Below are positions 7,763 to 16,988 of a DNA stretch of 64,000 bases, in pieces. Location: assembly GCF_019704555.1 (NCBI RefSeq), contig NZ_AP024745.1, positions 7,634,501-7,698,500 of the forward strand, in the 5' to 3' direction. The notes under the pieces are model-generated. The model saw only the letters and a list, made by a program, of their open reading frames with translations, made no database searches and had not been told where the DNA came from. A program made the translations under genes and the position numbers. The DNA comes from Actinoplanes sp. L3-i22. Its GTDB lineage: Bacteria; Actinomycetota; Actinomycetes; Mycobacteriales; Micromonosporaceae. The first letter of the stretch is position 1. Every line of letters begins with the position of its first letter.

Positions 7763-8854
7763 ATGTCGAGCAGGAGAGTGACGGCGGCCGTGATCGCCGC
7801 GGCGCTGACCGCGTCGTTGACGGCCGGCGGCGGAGCACATGGGAGCGAGCCGCCGACACGTGCCACGGTGCGCGAGGCAATCGACCGAGCGGTCGCCGCC
7901 GGCAATCCCGGAGTTATCGCGTATGTGCGGCGGGGTCGACAGCAATGGCAACTCGCCGCGGGCGAGGCCCGGCCACAGGATCACTGGCGGATCTTCAGCA
8001 ACACGAAGTCGTTCGTGTCGACCGTGCTGCTCCAACTCGTCGCCGAGCGCCGGATGAGCCTCGACGACAGTGTGGAGAAATGGCTGCCCGGCGTCGTCCG
8101 GGGCCAGGGCAACGACGGGCGGACGATCACCGTCCGGCAGTTGCTGAACAACACCAGCGGCATCTATGACCCCGAGATCGGCACCGATCGTGGTGGCGAG
8201 ACACCGCAGGAGGTGATCGCCGCGGCGATGGCGCACCCGCCGCTCTTCCCGCCTGGGCAGGGGTGGAGTTACTCGAACACCAACTACCTGCTGGCCGGCC
8301 TGATCGTCGAGGCGGTCACGCACCACCACGCGGACATGGAGATCCGCCGGCGGATCATCGAGCCGCTCGGGCTCCAGGAGACGTCCTTCCCGCTCGACGA
8401 TCCGGCGCTGCCGGGGCCGTTTCTACACGGGTACGACCTGAGCCATCGCGACGTCACCGACTTCAATCCGTCCGGCGAGTGGACGGCCGGCGCGATGGTC
8501 TCCACGGTCGCCGACCTGGCACGGTTCGACGCCGCTCTGTTCGGCGGCCGGCTCCTGCCCAGGGCCGAGCAGCGGGAGCTGCAGACTCTCGTGCCAGAGG
8601 AGGATTACGGACTGGGCGTGCAGCGGATCACTGTCCCCTGCGACGCTGGGGACGTGGCTGTCTGGGAGACCGACGGTGGCGGCCCGGGCTTCAACAGCGT
8701 GTCGATGACCAGCGCGGACACGTCCCGGCAGCTCGTCCTGGTGGCCAACGTCTTCGACCTGGCGATCGACAAGAAACACGACCCGGCCCAGCCACCTGTC
8801 CCGGACGCGCGGGCCGCGTTCTACGCAGCAACCACCGCCGTCTTCTGCCCCTGA
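7763..8854 (+). CDS. Secreted serine hydrolase of the beta-lactamase / D-Ala-D-Ala carboxypeptidase family (class C-like)
   Basis: Predicted 363-aa exported protein with a signal peptide (about residues 1-27). The beta-lactamase-fold motifs are visible: SxxK as SNTK (Ser79-Lys82), YxN as YSN (170-172), and a Gly-rich third motif in TDGGGPGF instead of KTG. This pattern suits the large family of class C-related esterases, peptidases and carboxypeptidases rather than a true drug-hydrolysing beta-lactamase. The ATG at 7763 has GGAGGA about 8 nt upstream; the much longer upstream open frame is antisense to the kinase and was ignored. It is divergent from the kinase gene across 165 nt. Substrate unknown. 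Confidence 0.85.
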   Translation: MSSRRVTAAVIAAALTASLTAGGGAHGSEPPTRATVREAIDRAVAAGNPGVIAYVRRGRQQWQLAAGEARPQDHWRIFSNTKSFVSTVLLQLVAERRMSLDDSVEKWLPGVVRGQGNDGRTITVRQLLNNTSGIYDPEIGTDRGGETPQEVIAAAMAHPPLFPPGQGWSYSNTNYLLAGLIVEAVTHHHADMEIRRRIIEPLGLQETSFPLDDPALPGPFLHGYDLSHRDVTDFNPSGEWTAGAMVSTVADLARFDAALFGGRLLPRAEQRELQTLVPEEDYGLGVQRITVPCDAGDVAVWETDGGGPGFNSVSMTSADTSRQLVLVANVFDLAIDKKHDPAQPPVPDARAAFYAATTAVFCP

Positions 8855-8866
8855 CCACCAGCGCCA

Positions 8867-9215
8867 CGAGCCGAAGCCGGGGCGGCGAGCCGAAGCCGGG
8901 GCGCGGCGCGGCGATCGGGGCGCGGCGCGGCGATCGGGTGGGGTGAGCCGACGCTCGGCTGCGGCTCTCACCGCAGCCCGGCCCGTTGCAGGGCTCGGCG
9001 GGCAGCGTCGGGACGCGTCGGAGTGCTTCGCGGTGCCGCCGTCGCGCGTCTGACGCCGCAGCTTCAGGTGCTGCGGCGTCAGATCCCGCGGCGCCGGATG
9101 CTGCGACGTCAGATGCTGTGGCCTCAGACACCGCGACGCCGGATGCTGCGACGTCAGATACCGCGGCGTCAGATGCTGCGGCGTCGGATCCTGCGGTATC
9201 AGATGCCGCGGCGTT
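8867..9215. repeat. Mosaic of short tandem repeats in the 8855-9198 gap
   Basis: Three repeat types follow each other. A 19-bp unit occurs twice (8867-8885, 8886-8904). An 18-bp unit CGCGGCGCGGCGATCGGG occurs twice (8902-8919, 8921-8938). From about 9044 to 9215 roughly eleven imperfect 15-bp units (for example GGCGTCAGATGCTGC) run to the stop of the glycosyltransferase. The rest of the gap shows no gene. One frame of the 15-bp array reads as SDAAA-like pentapeptides, but it has no start or codon context to support translation. Confidence 0.75.
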
Positions 9216-10239
9216 CCCAGGAGCGCCACCAGAGCCACTCGCGGCCCTTGGCGGCCACGGCGGAGAGGACCAGCGGCTGGAGGTAGGGCATTGTTTTGGC
9301 GCCGACGCGGCGGCGGACCTGGAGGCCGCGGTATTCCGGGAGGGTTCGGTACTGCGGCCAGCACTCGGCGGCGAACGCGACCAGTTCCTCCTCCGGCACG
9401 GTGCCGGTGCGGCCGCGGTCGTAGGCGCGGACCGCGCGGCGCAGGGCGAAGCGGGCCAGGCGGCGGTGGACCATGTCGTCCCAGCGGTCCGCCTCCGGTA
9501 GGAGGTCACGGGTCTTGCGCAGCACCGCCTCGTAGGCGGTCTTGCGCTGGCGCAGGTCGTCGAGCTGGCCGGCGAAGTCGACCTGGGACATGTTCTGGCC
9601 GTGCAGGCGGTAGTACGCCTGGTCGGCCTGCACGTAGCCGACGTCGGCGTGGGCGGCGAGCCGCATCCACATCTCGATGTCGCCGGCGTGCGGGAGTTCC
9701 GGGTCGTAGCCGCCGACCTTGCGCTGCAGGTCGGTGCGGACCACGACCTCGGGCGACGTGATGCAGCCGGTGCCCTCGCGGAAGCGGCGCTCCAGCCACC
9801 AGTGGCCGGGGTAGACCGCGGTCCCGCCGGTCCCCTGGTTCGCCGGCGGCGGCGGGCCGGGGTGCTGGAAGTGGACCGGGTGGCCGTAGGCGAAGCCCAC
9901 GTTCGGGTTCGCGTCGAGCAGCGCGACGGCCCGGGTCAGCGCGCCCGGGGTCAGCATGTCGTCGGCCGAGAGCAGGGCGACGTAGTCACCGTCGGCCCAC
10001 TCGAGCAGGCCCTCGTTGTAGGTGGCGATGTGCCGCTTGTTCTGCTCGTGCACCCGGACCTCGACGCGCGGGTCGCTCGCCGCGATCGCGCGCGCCTTGT
10101 CGGCCGAGTCGTCCGGTGAGGCGTCGTCGATGATCAGCACCCGGACGTCGACGCCCGGGTTGTCGAGCACGCTGTCGACGCAGGCACGCAGGTAATCGCC
10201 GTACTTGTAGCACGGGATCACGACGCTGACCGAACTCAC
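9199..10239 (-). CDS. Family 2 glycosyltransferase
   Basis: Predicted 346-aa GT-A fold transferase. It opens with VSVVIPCYKYGDYL. The nucleotide-sugar-binding LIIDDASPDD lies near residues 36-44 and the metal-binding SADDM near 91-95. The C-terminal part is helical and ends WLWWRSWERRGI, right where an array of 15-bp repeats begins, so the tail could be an altered end. The GTG start has AGGGGG about 7 nt upstream. No membrane segment is obvious. It lies at the left edge of the exopolysaccharide cluster and is separated from the next gene by a strong hairpin. Sugar donor and acceptor are unknown. Confidence 0.85.
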   Translation of the reverse strand: MSSVSVVIPCYKYGDYLRACVDSVLDNPGVDVRVLIIDDASPDDSADKARAIAASDPRVEVRVHEQNKRHIATYNEGLLEWADGDYVALLSADDMLTPGALTRAVALLDANPNVGFAYGHPVHFQHPGPPPPANQGTGGTAVYPGHWWLERRFREGTGCITSPEVVVRTDLQRKVGGYDPELPHAGDIEMWMRLAAHADVGYVQADQAYYRLHGQNMSQVDFAGQLDDLRQRKTAYEAVLRKTRDLLPEADRWDDMVHRRLARFALRRAVRAYDRGRTGTVPEEELVAFAAECWPQYRTLPEYRGLQVRRRVGAKTMPYLQPLVLSAVAAKGREWLWWRSWERRGI

Positions 10240-10257
10240 TCTGTTCCCCCTAGAGAG

Positions 10258-10285
10258 GGGCCCGGCACCGACCGGTGCCGGGCCC
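10258..10285 (-). terminator. Perfect 12-bp GC hairpin after the dimethylformamidase-like gene
   Basis: Arms GGGCCCGGCACC and its exact reverse complement are separated by 4 nt. The hairpin starts 8 nt beyond the stop of the 10294-13491 gene and lies upstream of the glycosyltransferase start. It likely ends or attenuates the transcript coming from the right. Confidence 0.7.
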
Positions 10286-10293
10286 GCCTGCAG

Positions 10294-13200
10294 TTACGGT
10301 GCGGTGTTGGTGAAGACGACGTCGACCCAGTAGTTGGTGGCATTCCAGCTGGAGTCCGGGAATGCCGTGCCGGCGCTCGCCTTGAACAGCCCGTTGTGCC
10401 CGGTGGCGGAGTCAGCGACCCCGGTCAACGGGTACGAGCTGCGGGCCTGCGAGAAGTAGCCCCCGCTGTACGAGTAGAAGCCCACGTTCGTGTGGTAGGA
10501 GACCACGTACGCCGTGTCCGCCTCGACCGCCACCGGAGTGGCGAAGGTCAGCGTCTGCCACCCGCTGGCCGTCTCGTTCTGGAACGTGCCGGTCGCCAAC
10601 TGCTGGCCGGTGGCGCTCCACAGCGTCCCGGTGTGTTCCCCGGTGTTCCGGTCCCCCTTGTAGAACTTGACACCGGTCACCCACCCGTCGACGTCGGAGG
10701 TGAACCTCGTGCCCAGTTCAAGCGCGTTGGCCTCGCCCGCGCTCTCCACGTCCGGCGTCGAGGCCGGGCTGAACAGCGTGCACGGGCAGGACACCCCGGC
10801 CCCGGTCGTGAAGCTCCACGTGGTCGGCGCGGTCATCGCGTTGCCCCACACGTCGGTCGCCTGGACCGACGCCGTGTACTGGGTGTTCGCGGCGAGCGCG
10901 GCGTCCGGCCGGAGCGTCGCCTTCCGGGTGGTGTCGTCGTAGGAGACCTTGGCCGCGACCGTGTTCCCCCCGGTCTTGAGCGTGAACGCCAGATGTTCCG
11001 GGTCCACGTCGTGATCGAAGGTGGCGGTGACCGCCGCGTTGCGGGCCACCCCGACGTCCCCGGCGGCCGGCGACTTGACGGTGACCACGGGCGGCGTGGT
11101 GACCGCCGTCGAGGTGTCGACGACGACGTCCACCCAGTAGTTGGTGTCGCCCCAGCTCAGGTTCGGGAACCCGCCGCCGGTGCCGTACTTGTAGACACCG
11201 TTCGGCCCGGACACCCCGGACTGGAGTTGTTTGACGATGCCGTCGCCGGCGCCCTTGGCGGTGAAGTAGGCGCTGCTGTAGGAGTAGTGCCCGGTCGGCG
11301 TGTAGTACGACACGATGTACGGCGTGTTCGCCGAGATCGTCACCGGCGTGCCGAACTGCAGGGTCTGCCAGCCGCTGGCCGTCTCGTTCACGAACGTGCC
11401 CTGTGCCAGCAGCTTGCCCGCGGTCGTGTAGAGGCGTCCGAGGTGCGTCCCGGTGTTCGTCGCCGCCTTGTAGAAGCGGACGCCGGTGACCGTCGCCGGC
11501 ACCGACACCTGGAACTTGGCGCCCAGTTCGTTCGGCGACGCGTCGTACGAGTCGACGTTCGCCGGCACGTCACTGGTCTTGTACGTGGTGCACGGGCACT
11601 GCTGCGGCCCCACGGTCACGGCGACGTTCTTGACCGTCCCGAAGTTGAGACTGTCGTCGACCGCCCGGACCTTGATCGTGGCGCTGCCCTGGGCGACCGG
11701 CGTCCAGGTGTACGTCCAGTTCGCCAGCCCGGTGGCGGCGTTCCAGGTGGTGCCGTTGTCGGTGGAGACCTCGACCCGGCCGAGCTGTCCGCCACCGGTG
11801 TCGGCGGCGGTCCCGGTGATCGTGATCGCGCCGAGGACGGGCACGGTCGCGCCGGCCGCCGGGGCGGTGACGTTGACGGTCGGGCCGACGGTGTCGGTGG
11901 ACTTGGCCACCGCGTGCAGGTTCGACTGCAGCGTCTTGGGCAGCGCGCCCATGTCGGCCAGCAGGTTCGCGGTGGCCTGCTGCATCCGCGGGTCCTCGGA
12001 GCTCGCCAGCCCGTTGTGCCGGATGCTCAGGCCCCACGACCACTGCACGGTGCCGGAGCCGAAGACCAGCGCGCCGGACGACTCGTCGCGGTACATCATG
12101 ATGTTGTGGGTGGCGACGCCGTTGCCGTAGTTGTTGCCCTCGTCGAGCAGCATCGTGCCGTCGGTGATCTGCAGGGTGGTCGAGGAGAACTGGACGGCGC
12201 CCGGTGGCCGGGCCGCGTTCTCCACGTCGGAGTCCCACTCGTAGCCGAGGGTGCCGATCGGGAACGTCGCCACCTCCCCGGTCCCGAGGTTCTCGATCGA
12301 CGTCCAGTCCCACAGTCGCAGGTTCTTGAACTGCGAGGACACCGTGATCGCGTCGTGCCGGTAGCCGTTGACCGAGAAGAGCGTGCCGGTGATCTGGTTC
12401 TGCGGCTTGTTGCCGCCGGTCCCGGCGCCGGCCGGGTCCTGCCAGGTGCCGGTCCACTGCCCGCTCGGGTCGGCGATGCCGTTCGGCGGGTTCTGCGCCA
12501 GCTTGGTGGTCTTGTAGCTGACCAGGGTCCGGTTGGTGCCGCCGTCACTGGCGATGGACGGTTCCCAGCGGGTCCGCCAGAACGCCTCGTTGCCGCTGAA
12601 GAACGCCAGGTTCACGCCGGCCTCGCGGGCCGCCTTGACGTTGTCCCAGATCCCCTGGTCCCAGTATTCGTCGTGGCCGGAGGACAGGTACACCTTGTGC
12701 TTGGGCAGCAGCGCCGGCTTGGTGGACACGTCGAGGTTGGACGCGTAGCTGACGTCGTACCCGTTGCGCTCCAGCCACTGGATCATCGGGTATTCGCTGC
12801 CGAGGATCGAGTTGTCACCGGCGATGCGCAGCGGCCGGTTGTAGCTGACCTTGTAGGCGCGGCCGTCGGGCGCCGGGCCGCCGCCCTCGTACAGGTTCTG
12901 GCCGCCCCACGAGTTGTAGGCCTGCCAGGTCTCGTCCGAGGTCTGCACCACGATGTTCGAGGTGCTGTTGTCGTTGGCCACGACGAACGGGTACGGCATG
13001 TAGCCCTGCCCGCCGCCCTGGTCGAGCAGCGCCATGTAGACGCCGGAGACCGCGTCGGCAGGCACGGTCCAGGTGACGTTGGTGGTCCAGTTGCCGCAGT
13101 CGACCAGGCCGGTGGCCGGGTCCTTGAGGCAGGTGTCCTGCACCTTCGCCGGGAACGTGGTGGTCGGTGACGTCGGCATCTTCCGCGCGCCGTCGCCGTT

Positions 13201-13491
13201 GTAGTAACCGAGGCGGATGAACGTCACCGTGAACGTGGTCGGCGAGTTCACCTTGAGCTTGAGGCTCTCCCCCGGCTGCACGCTGACCTTGGTGGTGAAG
13301 CCCTCGATGTCGCCCCAGGAGGCGTCGCCGTACCAGTCGTCGAGCGGCAGTCCGGTCTTCGAGTTCTCACAGACGATCGGGTTCGAGTTGACGCCGCATG
13401 GGTCGTCGGCCGCGAGGACCACGCCCGGAAGCGCGATCACCGCCCCGACGATCAGCGCCGAGATGACGCCGGAAATTATTCTCGATCTCAA
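10294..13491 (-). CDS. Large secreted protein: N,N-dimethylformamidase beta-subunit-like domain, Ig-like domains and two DUF4082 domains
   Basis: Predicted 1,065-aa exported protein with signal peptide 1-27 (ends VVLA-ADDP). Residues about 40-530 resemble the large subunit of N,N-dimethylformamidase (GYYNGDGARKMP; SSGHDEYWDQGIWDNV; FFSGNEAFWRTRW). About 540-628 is an Ig-like domain, 631-795 a DUF4082 domain (starting CPCTTY), about 800-905 a Big_5-type Ig domain, and 905-1065 a second DUF4082. The two DUF4082 copies share NETASGWQTL and TNYWVDVV. Such proteins are common next to actinobacterial polysaccharide genes; a role in cell-surface glycan handling is inferred and amidase activity on formamides is not implied. 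Last gene of the leftward cluster operon. Confidence 0.82.
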   Translation of the reverse strand: MRSRIISGVISALIVGAVIALPGVVLAADDPCGVNSNPIVCENSKTGLPLDDWYGDASWGDIEGFTTKVSVQPGESLKLKVNSPTTFTVTFIRLGYYNGDGARKMPTSPTTTFPAKVQDTCLKDPATGLVDCGNWTTNVTWTVPADAVSGVYMALLDQGGGQGYMPYPFVVANDNSTSNIVVQTSDETWQAYNSWGGQNLYEGGGPAPDGRAYKVSYNRPLRIAGDNSILGSEYPMIQWLERNGYDVSYASNLDVSTKPALLPKHKVYLSSGHDEYWDQGIWDNVKAAREAGVNLAFFSGNEAFWRTRWEPSIASDGGTNRTLVSYKTTKLAQNPPNGIADPSGQWTGTWQDPAGAGTGGNKPQNQITGTLFSVNGYRHDAITVSSQFKNLRLWDWTSIENLGTGEVATFPIGTLGYEWDSDVENAARPPGAVQFSSTTLQITDGTMLLDEGNNYGNGVATHNIMMYRDESSGALVFGSGTVQWSWGLSIRHNGLASSEDPRMQQATANLLADMGALPKTLQSNLHAVAKSTDTVGPTVNVTAPAAGATVPVLGAITITGTAADTGGGQLGRVEVSTDNGTTWNAATGLANWTYTWTPVAQGSATIKVRAVDDSLNFGTVKNVAVTVGPQQCPCTTYKTSDVPANVDSYDASPNELGAKFQVSVPATVTGVRFYKAATNTGTHLGRLYTTAGKLLAQGTFVNETASGWQTLQFGTPVTISANTPYIVSYYTPTGHYSYSSAYFTAKGAGDGIVKQLQSGVSGPNGVYKYGTGGGFPNLSWGDTNYWVDVVVDTSTAVTTPPVVTVKSPAAGDVGVARNAAVTATFDHDVDPEHLAFTLKTGGNTVAAKVSYDDTTRKATLRPDAALAANTQYTASVQATDVWGNAMTAPTTWSFTTGAGVSCPCTLFSPASTPDVESAGEANALELGTRFTSDVDGWVTGVKFYKGDRNTGEHTGTLWSATGQQLATGTFQNETASGWQTLTFATPVAVEADTAYVVSYHTNVGFYSYSGGYFSQARSSYPLTGVADSATGHNGLFKASAGTAFPDSSWNATNYWVDVVFTNTAP

Positions 13492-13515
13492 TTCTGGCTC
13501 TTTTCGTGGCAGAAC

Positions 13516-14715
13516 TCAGTTGGGCTTCGGTACCTGTTTCTTGGTGGGCACCCCGTCGATCGTTCCCACCACGTTGTTCGACCATTCGCCGAACGTCACG
13601 GAACAATTCGAGTCACATCCGCCGGCCGCGTCCCAGTGGGTCGGGCCGAAGACGTTGTCAGTGATGCGCAGGTCAGACCCGGTTTGGGCATAAAGACCAT
13701 AAGCACCAAGAGAAATAAAACTATTCCGTACGGAGTAATTGCGCAGCACCGAGCCGTCGACGCTCTGCGTGAACAGAACGGCGGTGATGGCCTTCCAGTA
13801 GTTCTTGACCTCTTTACCGGTGTGCGCGTCGACACCCGGTTCCAGTCGACTGTTCTCGATCGTGACCGGGCCGGTACCGCCGTACGGGAAGACGCCGCCG
13901 GTGTGTGCCGCCGCCGGATCGCTGAGGTTCGCGATGTAGTTGTCGTGCAACCAGCTGTTGCGGATCGTGGTCCGCGCCCCGCAGAGACACATGCCGCCGG
14001 TGTTCGCGACGTCCACCCGGTTGAACGTGATGGTGCAGGTGGCACAGTCGTTGACGGCGTGGTCGTTGAGCGGGGTGCTCTTCTCACCGAGTCCGACCGG
14101 TTCCGGGCGGATGGTGACGTTGGTGAGGTTCAGTTTCAGGCTGCCGGAGCCGTCGGTGTTCACCAGGACCGCGCGGTTGGTCGAACCGGCCGGCGGCGCG
14201 ATGATCGAGTTGGTGATGTTGACGGTCCCGTGGCAGCCGGTGCCGACGTAGATGAACGCCTTGAAGTACTTGTGGTCGAGGTTGACCGTGCCCTTGCAGT
14301 CGTACAGGTCCCATTCCTTGCTGTCCTTGTTGCTGGGGTTGACGACCTTGTACCCCTTGGGGACCGGCAGGGACTTGTCGGACTGCTTGTAGGGCTGCAC
14401 GCCGGGCGCGCCGACGGTGAACCGGGCCGGGTAACGGCCGCCGCCGGTCGCGGTGACCGGCAGGACCCGCGGCTTGGTCGGCGCCCCGGTGGGCTCCTTG
14501 GCCGGGGTGGACGCCGACGGCAGGACCGAGCCGCTCGGGGCCGGGGACGAGCGCGGCCCGCTGGTGGCGGCCGGGCCGGAGGCGCCGGGCGTGCCGTTGT
14601 CCGACCGCGCCAGCGGGTCGGTGTCGTCGCCGCGCATCAGGACCACCCCGATCGCGACCGCGAGCAGCAGCACCGCCAGCGCGGCGGGCAGCAGGATCTT
14701 GCGCTTGCCGGTCAT
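13516..14715 (-). CDS. Membrane-anchored or secreted right-handed beta-helix protein
   Basis: Predicted 399-aa protein with one N-terminal hydrophobic segment (about residues 6-26), a Ser/Pro/Thr-rich linker to about residue 90, then repeated short strands with Asn ladders (VNITNSIIAPP, ARTTIRNSWLHDN, VTIENSRLEPG, LRITDNVFGP) typical of parallel beta helices such as pectate-lyase-like polysaccharide enzymes. Several Cys pairs (CATC, CLC, CDSNC) suggest disulfides outside the cell. The ATG overlaps the stop of the upstream glycosyltransferase (TGATG). A 60-bp patch near 13685-13745 has AT-rich, rarely used codons. A polysaccharide lyase or binding role fits the neighbourhood but is inferred. 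Confidence 0.72.
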   Translation of the reverse strand: MTGKRKILLPAALAVLLLAVAIGVVLMRGDDTDPLARSDNGTPGASGPAATSGPRSSPAPSGSVLPSASTPAKEPTGAPTKPRVLPVTATGGGRYPARFTVGAPGVQPYKQSDKSLPVPKGYKVVNPSNKDSKEWDLYDCKGTVNLDHKYFKAFIYVGTGCHGTVNITNSIIAPPAGSTNRAVLVNTDGSGSLKLNLTNVTIRPEPVGLGEKSTPLNDHAVNDCATCTITFNRVDVANTGGMCLCGARTTIRNSWLHDNYIANLSDPAAAHTGGVFPYGGTGPVTIENSRLEPGVDAHTGKEVKNYWKAITAVLFTQSVDGSVLRNYSVRNSFISLGAYGLYAQTGSDLRITDNVFGPTHWDAAGGCDSNCSVTFGEWSNNVVGTIDGVPTKKQVPKPN

Positions 14716-15503
14716 CACGACATCTCCCAGGCGGTCCAGTAGCTGTCCGGATTGATGGCGTAGTCGACCGTCGGCTCCGGGATGTGCTCGACCCGGCGCC
14801 GGCGGCTGAACCGGTAGACGAACTCCCAGTCCTCCTTGGGGTTCACCTTCCCGTGCCGGCGCAGGCGGCTGAACCGCACGCCCGGCAGCCGCCGCACGAC
14901 CAGCGGGTTGGTGTCCAGGAAGCAGCGCTCCCAGGCGAGCTTGCGGTCGAACTCGACGGAGAGGACGTCGCGCTGGGTCCCGTCCGGCAGCACCCGCCGC
15001 ATCGCGGTGTAGACGGCGTCCGGGCCACCCTGGTCGAGCCGCTTCAGGGTGGTCTCCAGGTGGTGCGGGTACCAGGTGTTGTCGTCGTCGAGGAACGCGA
15101 CGTACTCCGACTCGGTCAGGGCCATGCCCACGTTGCGGCTGACGCCGAGCACGTTGATGTTGTGCCGCAGGCTCACCACGAACAGCCGCGGGTCGGCCGG
15201 GAAGTCCGGCAGCTGCCCGCCGCCGTCGTCGACCACCACCACGACCTGGTCCCGGATGGTCTGCGCGAGCACCGACTCGACCGCGCGCAACACGCCGTCG
15301 GGCCGCTTGTAGGTCAGCACGACGGTGGCGACCTTGGCCCGTGGCCGGACGCCGCCGGGCAGCGTGGCCAGCAGCCGGCGCACCTCGGAGCGCTCGAACC
15401 GGCCGAGGCCGACCGCGGTGTGCCCGAGCATCACCTTGTTGCGCAGTTCCTCGAGGGGCAGCCAGCCGTAACGGGCTCGCAGGTGCCGCTTCAACGAACG
15501 CAT
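14715..15503 (-). CDS. Family 2 glycosyltransferase
   Basis: Predicted 262-aa transferase. After a short N-terminal helix region the GT-A core starts at VATVVLTYKRPDGVLRA. The VVVDDGGG and FLDDDNTW motifs supply the usual Asp residues for nucleotide-sugar and metal binding. The protein ends right after the core with no membrane helices. It sits between the flippase and the beta-helix gene and is coupled to the latter by a TGATG overlap, so it belongs to the leftward polysaccharide operon. Specificity is unknown. Confidence 0.85.
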   Translation of the reverse strand: MRSLKRHLRARYGWLPLEELRNKVMLGHTAVGLGRFERSEVRRLLATLPGGVRPRAKVATVVLTYKRPDGVLRAVESVLAQTIRDQVVVVVDDGGGQLPDFPADPRLFVVSLRHNINVLGVSRNVGMALTESEYVAFLDDDNTWYPHHLETTLKRLDQGGPDAVYTAMRRVLPDGTQRDVLSVEFDRKLAWERCFLDTNPLVVRRLPGVRFSRLRRHGKVNPKEDWEFVYRFSRRRRVEHIPEPTVDYAINPDSYWTAWEMS

Positions 15504-15530
15504 CTGTCTCGATCTCCTCAGGAATGCGGT

Positions 15531-16988
15531 CTAGGCGAGCGCGGGCTCGGCGGTGACCGGCTCCTCGGTGCCGGCGCCGCCGGACCGAAGGCGTTTGATG
15601 ATCGGGAGCACGAACGGGACGTACGTGGCGAAGGACGCGACCCCGGCCACGGCCAGGCCGAGGAAGCCCCCGCCGAGCCAGTGGTGCGCGAGCCAGGCGA
15701 CCACGCCCATCGCCACGCCGCCCAGGGCCGGGCGGACGCAGGCGAGCAGGATCTGGCCGGCCGGGATGCCGAGCCGGCCGAGCACCACCACGAACACCGG
15801 GGAGACCAGTACGGCGGCCACCACCACGTGCCCGGCGGCGACGCCCGGGACGCCCCACAGGTGGGCGCCGAGGATCAGCAGCGGGATGAGCGTGAACAGC
15901 CACCAGGCCTGCATGAACATCAGCGTCTTGCGGACCCGGGTGGCCAGGCAGTCGTAGGCCAGCTCGACCGCGGTGCGCAGCAGCCCGAGCGCGACCAGGA
16001 ACTGCAGCGGCAGGCCGGCGGCCGCCCACTGGTCGCCGTAGACGAACACGATGATCGGCGTGGCGAGCACGCCGAGGACCACACAGATCGGCACGGCGGC
16101 CGCGATGACCAGGGTGAACGCCCGGATGAAGCCGCTCGCGAACTCGGCCTGCGAGGAGTCGGCCAGCCGGGAGAAGCCGGCGAACGACACCCGGCGCGCG
16201 GTCTCCGAGACCATCCGCACCGGCCAGCTGGACATGTTGAACGCCATCGCGTAGATGCCGAGCGCGGCGGGGCCGAGGATCGAGCCGACCACGACCGAGT
16301 CGACGTTGACGATCCCGAGCGTGAGCAGACTCGCGGACGCGAGCGGAAGCCCGTACCGAAGCAATTGTTTTGCCTGTTCGGTGTTCCATCCGAAGCGGAG
16401 CATGCCGGGCGCGCAGAGCCCGAATCCGACCAGGGCGACCAGGTTGCCGATCAGCGAGCCCCAGGCGAAGCTCATCGCGCCGACGCCGGCGGCGGCGAAC
16501 GCGATGGTGGCCGCGGTGTTGATCGCGAAGTTCAGGATGTCGACCACGGTGCGCGGGAATTGCCGGAACTCGCGGTTGAGCTGACCGAGTGGCAGGCACG
16601 CGATGCCGTCGATGATCACGCTGACGCACAGCACCCGCAGCATGAGCGTGGCGTCCGGCGAGCCGAGCGCCTTCGCCAGGGCCGGTGCGGAGAACCAGAG
16701 CAGTACGTAGAACGCCGAACTGGACAATGTGGACAGTGTGAGCACAGTGGGAGCGAAGCGGCGGATGTCGCCTTTCCAGCGGACCAGCGCGAGACTGACG
16801 CCCATCTCGTTGAGCGACAGCAGCATCGCGAGCACGAGCAGGCCGACGGCGTAGAGGCCCCACTCGTAGGGGCCGAAGAACAGGCGGGCCAGCACCACGC
16901 CGGAGGCGAACGTGCCCACCCGGCGGACGATGGTGTTTACCAGGCTCCAACGGGCCGCGGTGGCCACCCGTCGGTTCAAATCCGTCAC
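15531..16988 (-). CDS. Oligosaccharide flippase (Wzx/MOP superfamily)
   Basis: Predicted 485-aa integral membrane protein with about 12-14 hydrophobic segments. It resembles the MOP-superfamily polysaccharide flippases that move undecaprenyl-linked repeat units outward across the membrane. Typical parts are the N-terminal [28 protein letters not shown] and the Asn/Arg-rich [13 protein letters not shown] segment. I start at the GTG at 16988, which overlaps the stop of the polymerase gene (GTGA). The longer upstream open frame is antisense or out of phase with other genes. With the downstream transferases and upstream polymerase it forms a Wzx/Wzy-type export set. Confidence 0.88.
   Translation of the reverse strand: MTDLNRRVATAARWSLVNTIVRRVGTFASGVVLARLFFGPYEWGLYAVGLLVLAMLLSLNEMGVSLALVRWKGDIRRFAPTVLTLSTLSSSAFYVLLWFSAPALAKALGSPDATLMLRVLCVSVIIDGIACLPLGQLNREFRQFPRTVVDILNFAINTAATIAFAAAGVGAMSFAWGSLIGNLVALVGFGLCAPGMLRFGWNTEQAKQLLRYGLPLASASLLTLGIVNVDSVVVGSILGPAALGIYAMAFNMSSWPVRMVSETARRVSFAGFSRLADSSQAEFASGFIRAFTLVIAAAVPICVVLGVLATPIIVFVYGDQWAAAGLPLQFLVALGLLRTAVELAYDCLATRVRKTLMFMQAWWLFTLIPLLILGAHLWGVPGVAAGHVVVAAVLVSPVFVVVLGRLGIPAGQILLACVRPALGGVAMGVVAWLAHHWLGGGFLGLAVAGVASFATYVPFVLPIIKRLRSGGAGTEEPVTAEPALA

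Noticed and set aside
7763..8854. Calling the serine hydrolase a true beta-lactamase
   Set aside because: The third KTG-type motif is replaced by a Gly-rich DGGGPG segment, and the family is mainly esterases and peptidases.
8986..9501. A plus-strand frame with SDAAA pentapeptide repeats
   Set aside because: It arises from the 15-bp repeat array and continues antisense into a real glycosyltransferase.
10396..13170. A 924-aa plus-strand frame over the dimethylformamidase-like gene
   Set aside because: The opposite strand has a signal peptide and several known domains; this frame has only Val/Arg/Gly-rich sequence.
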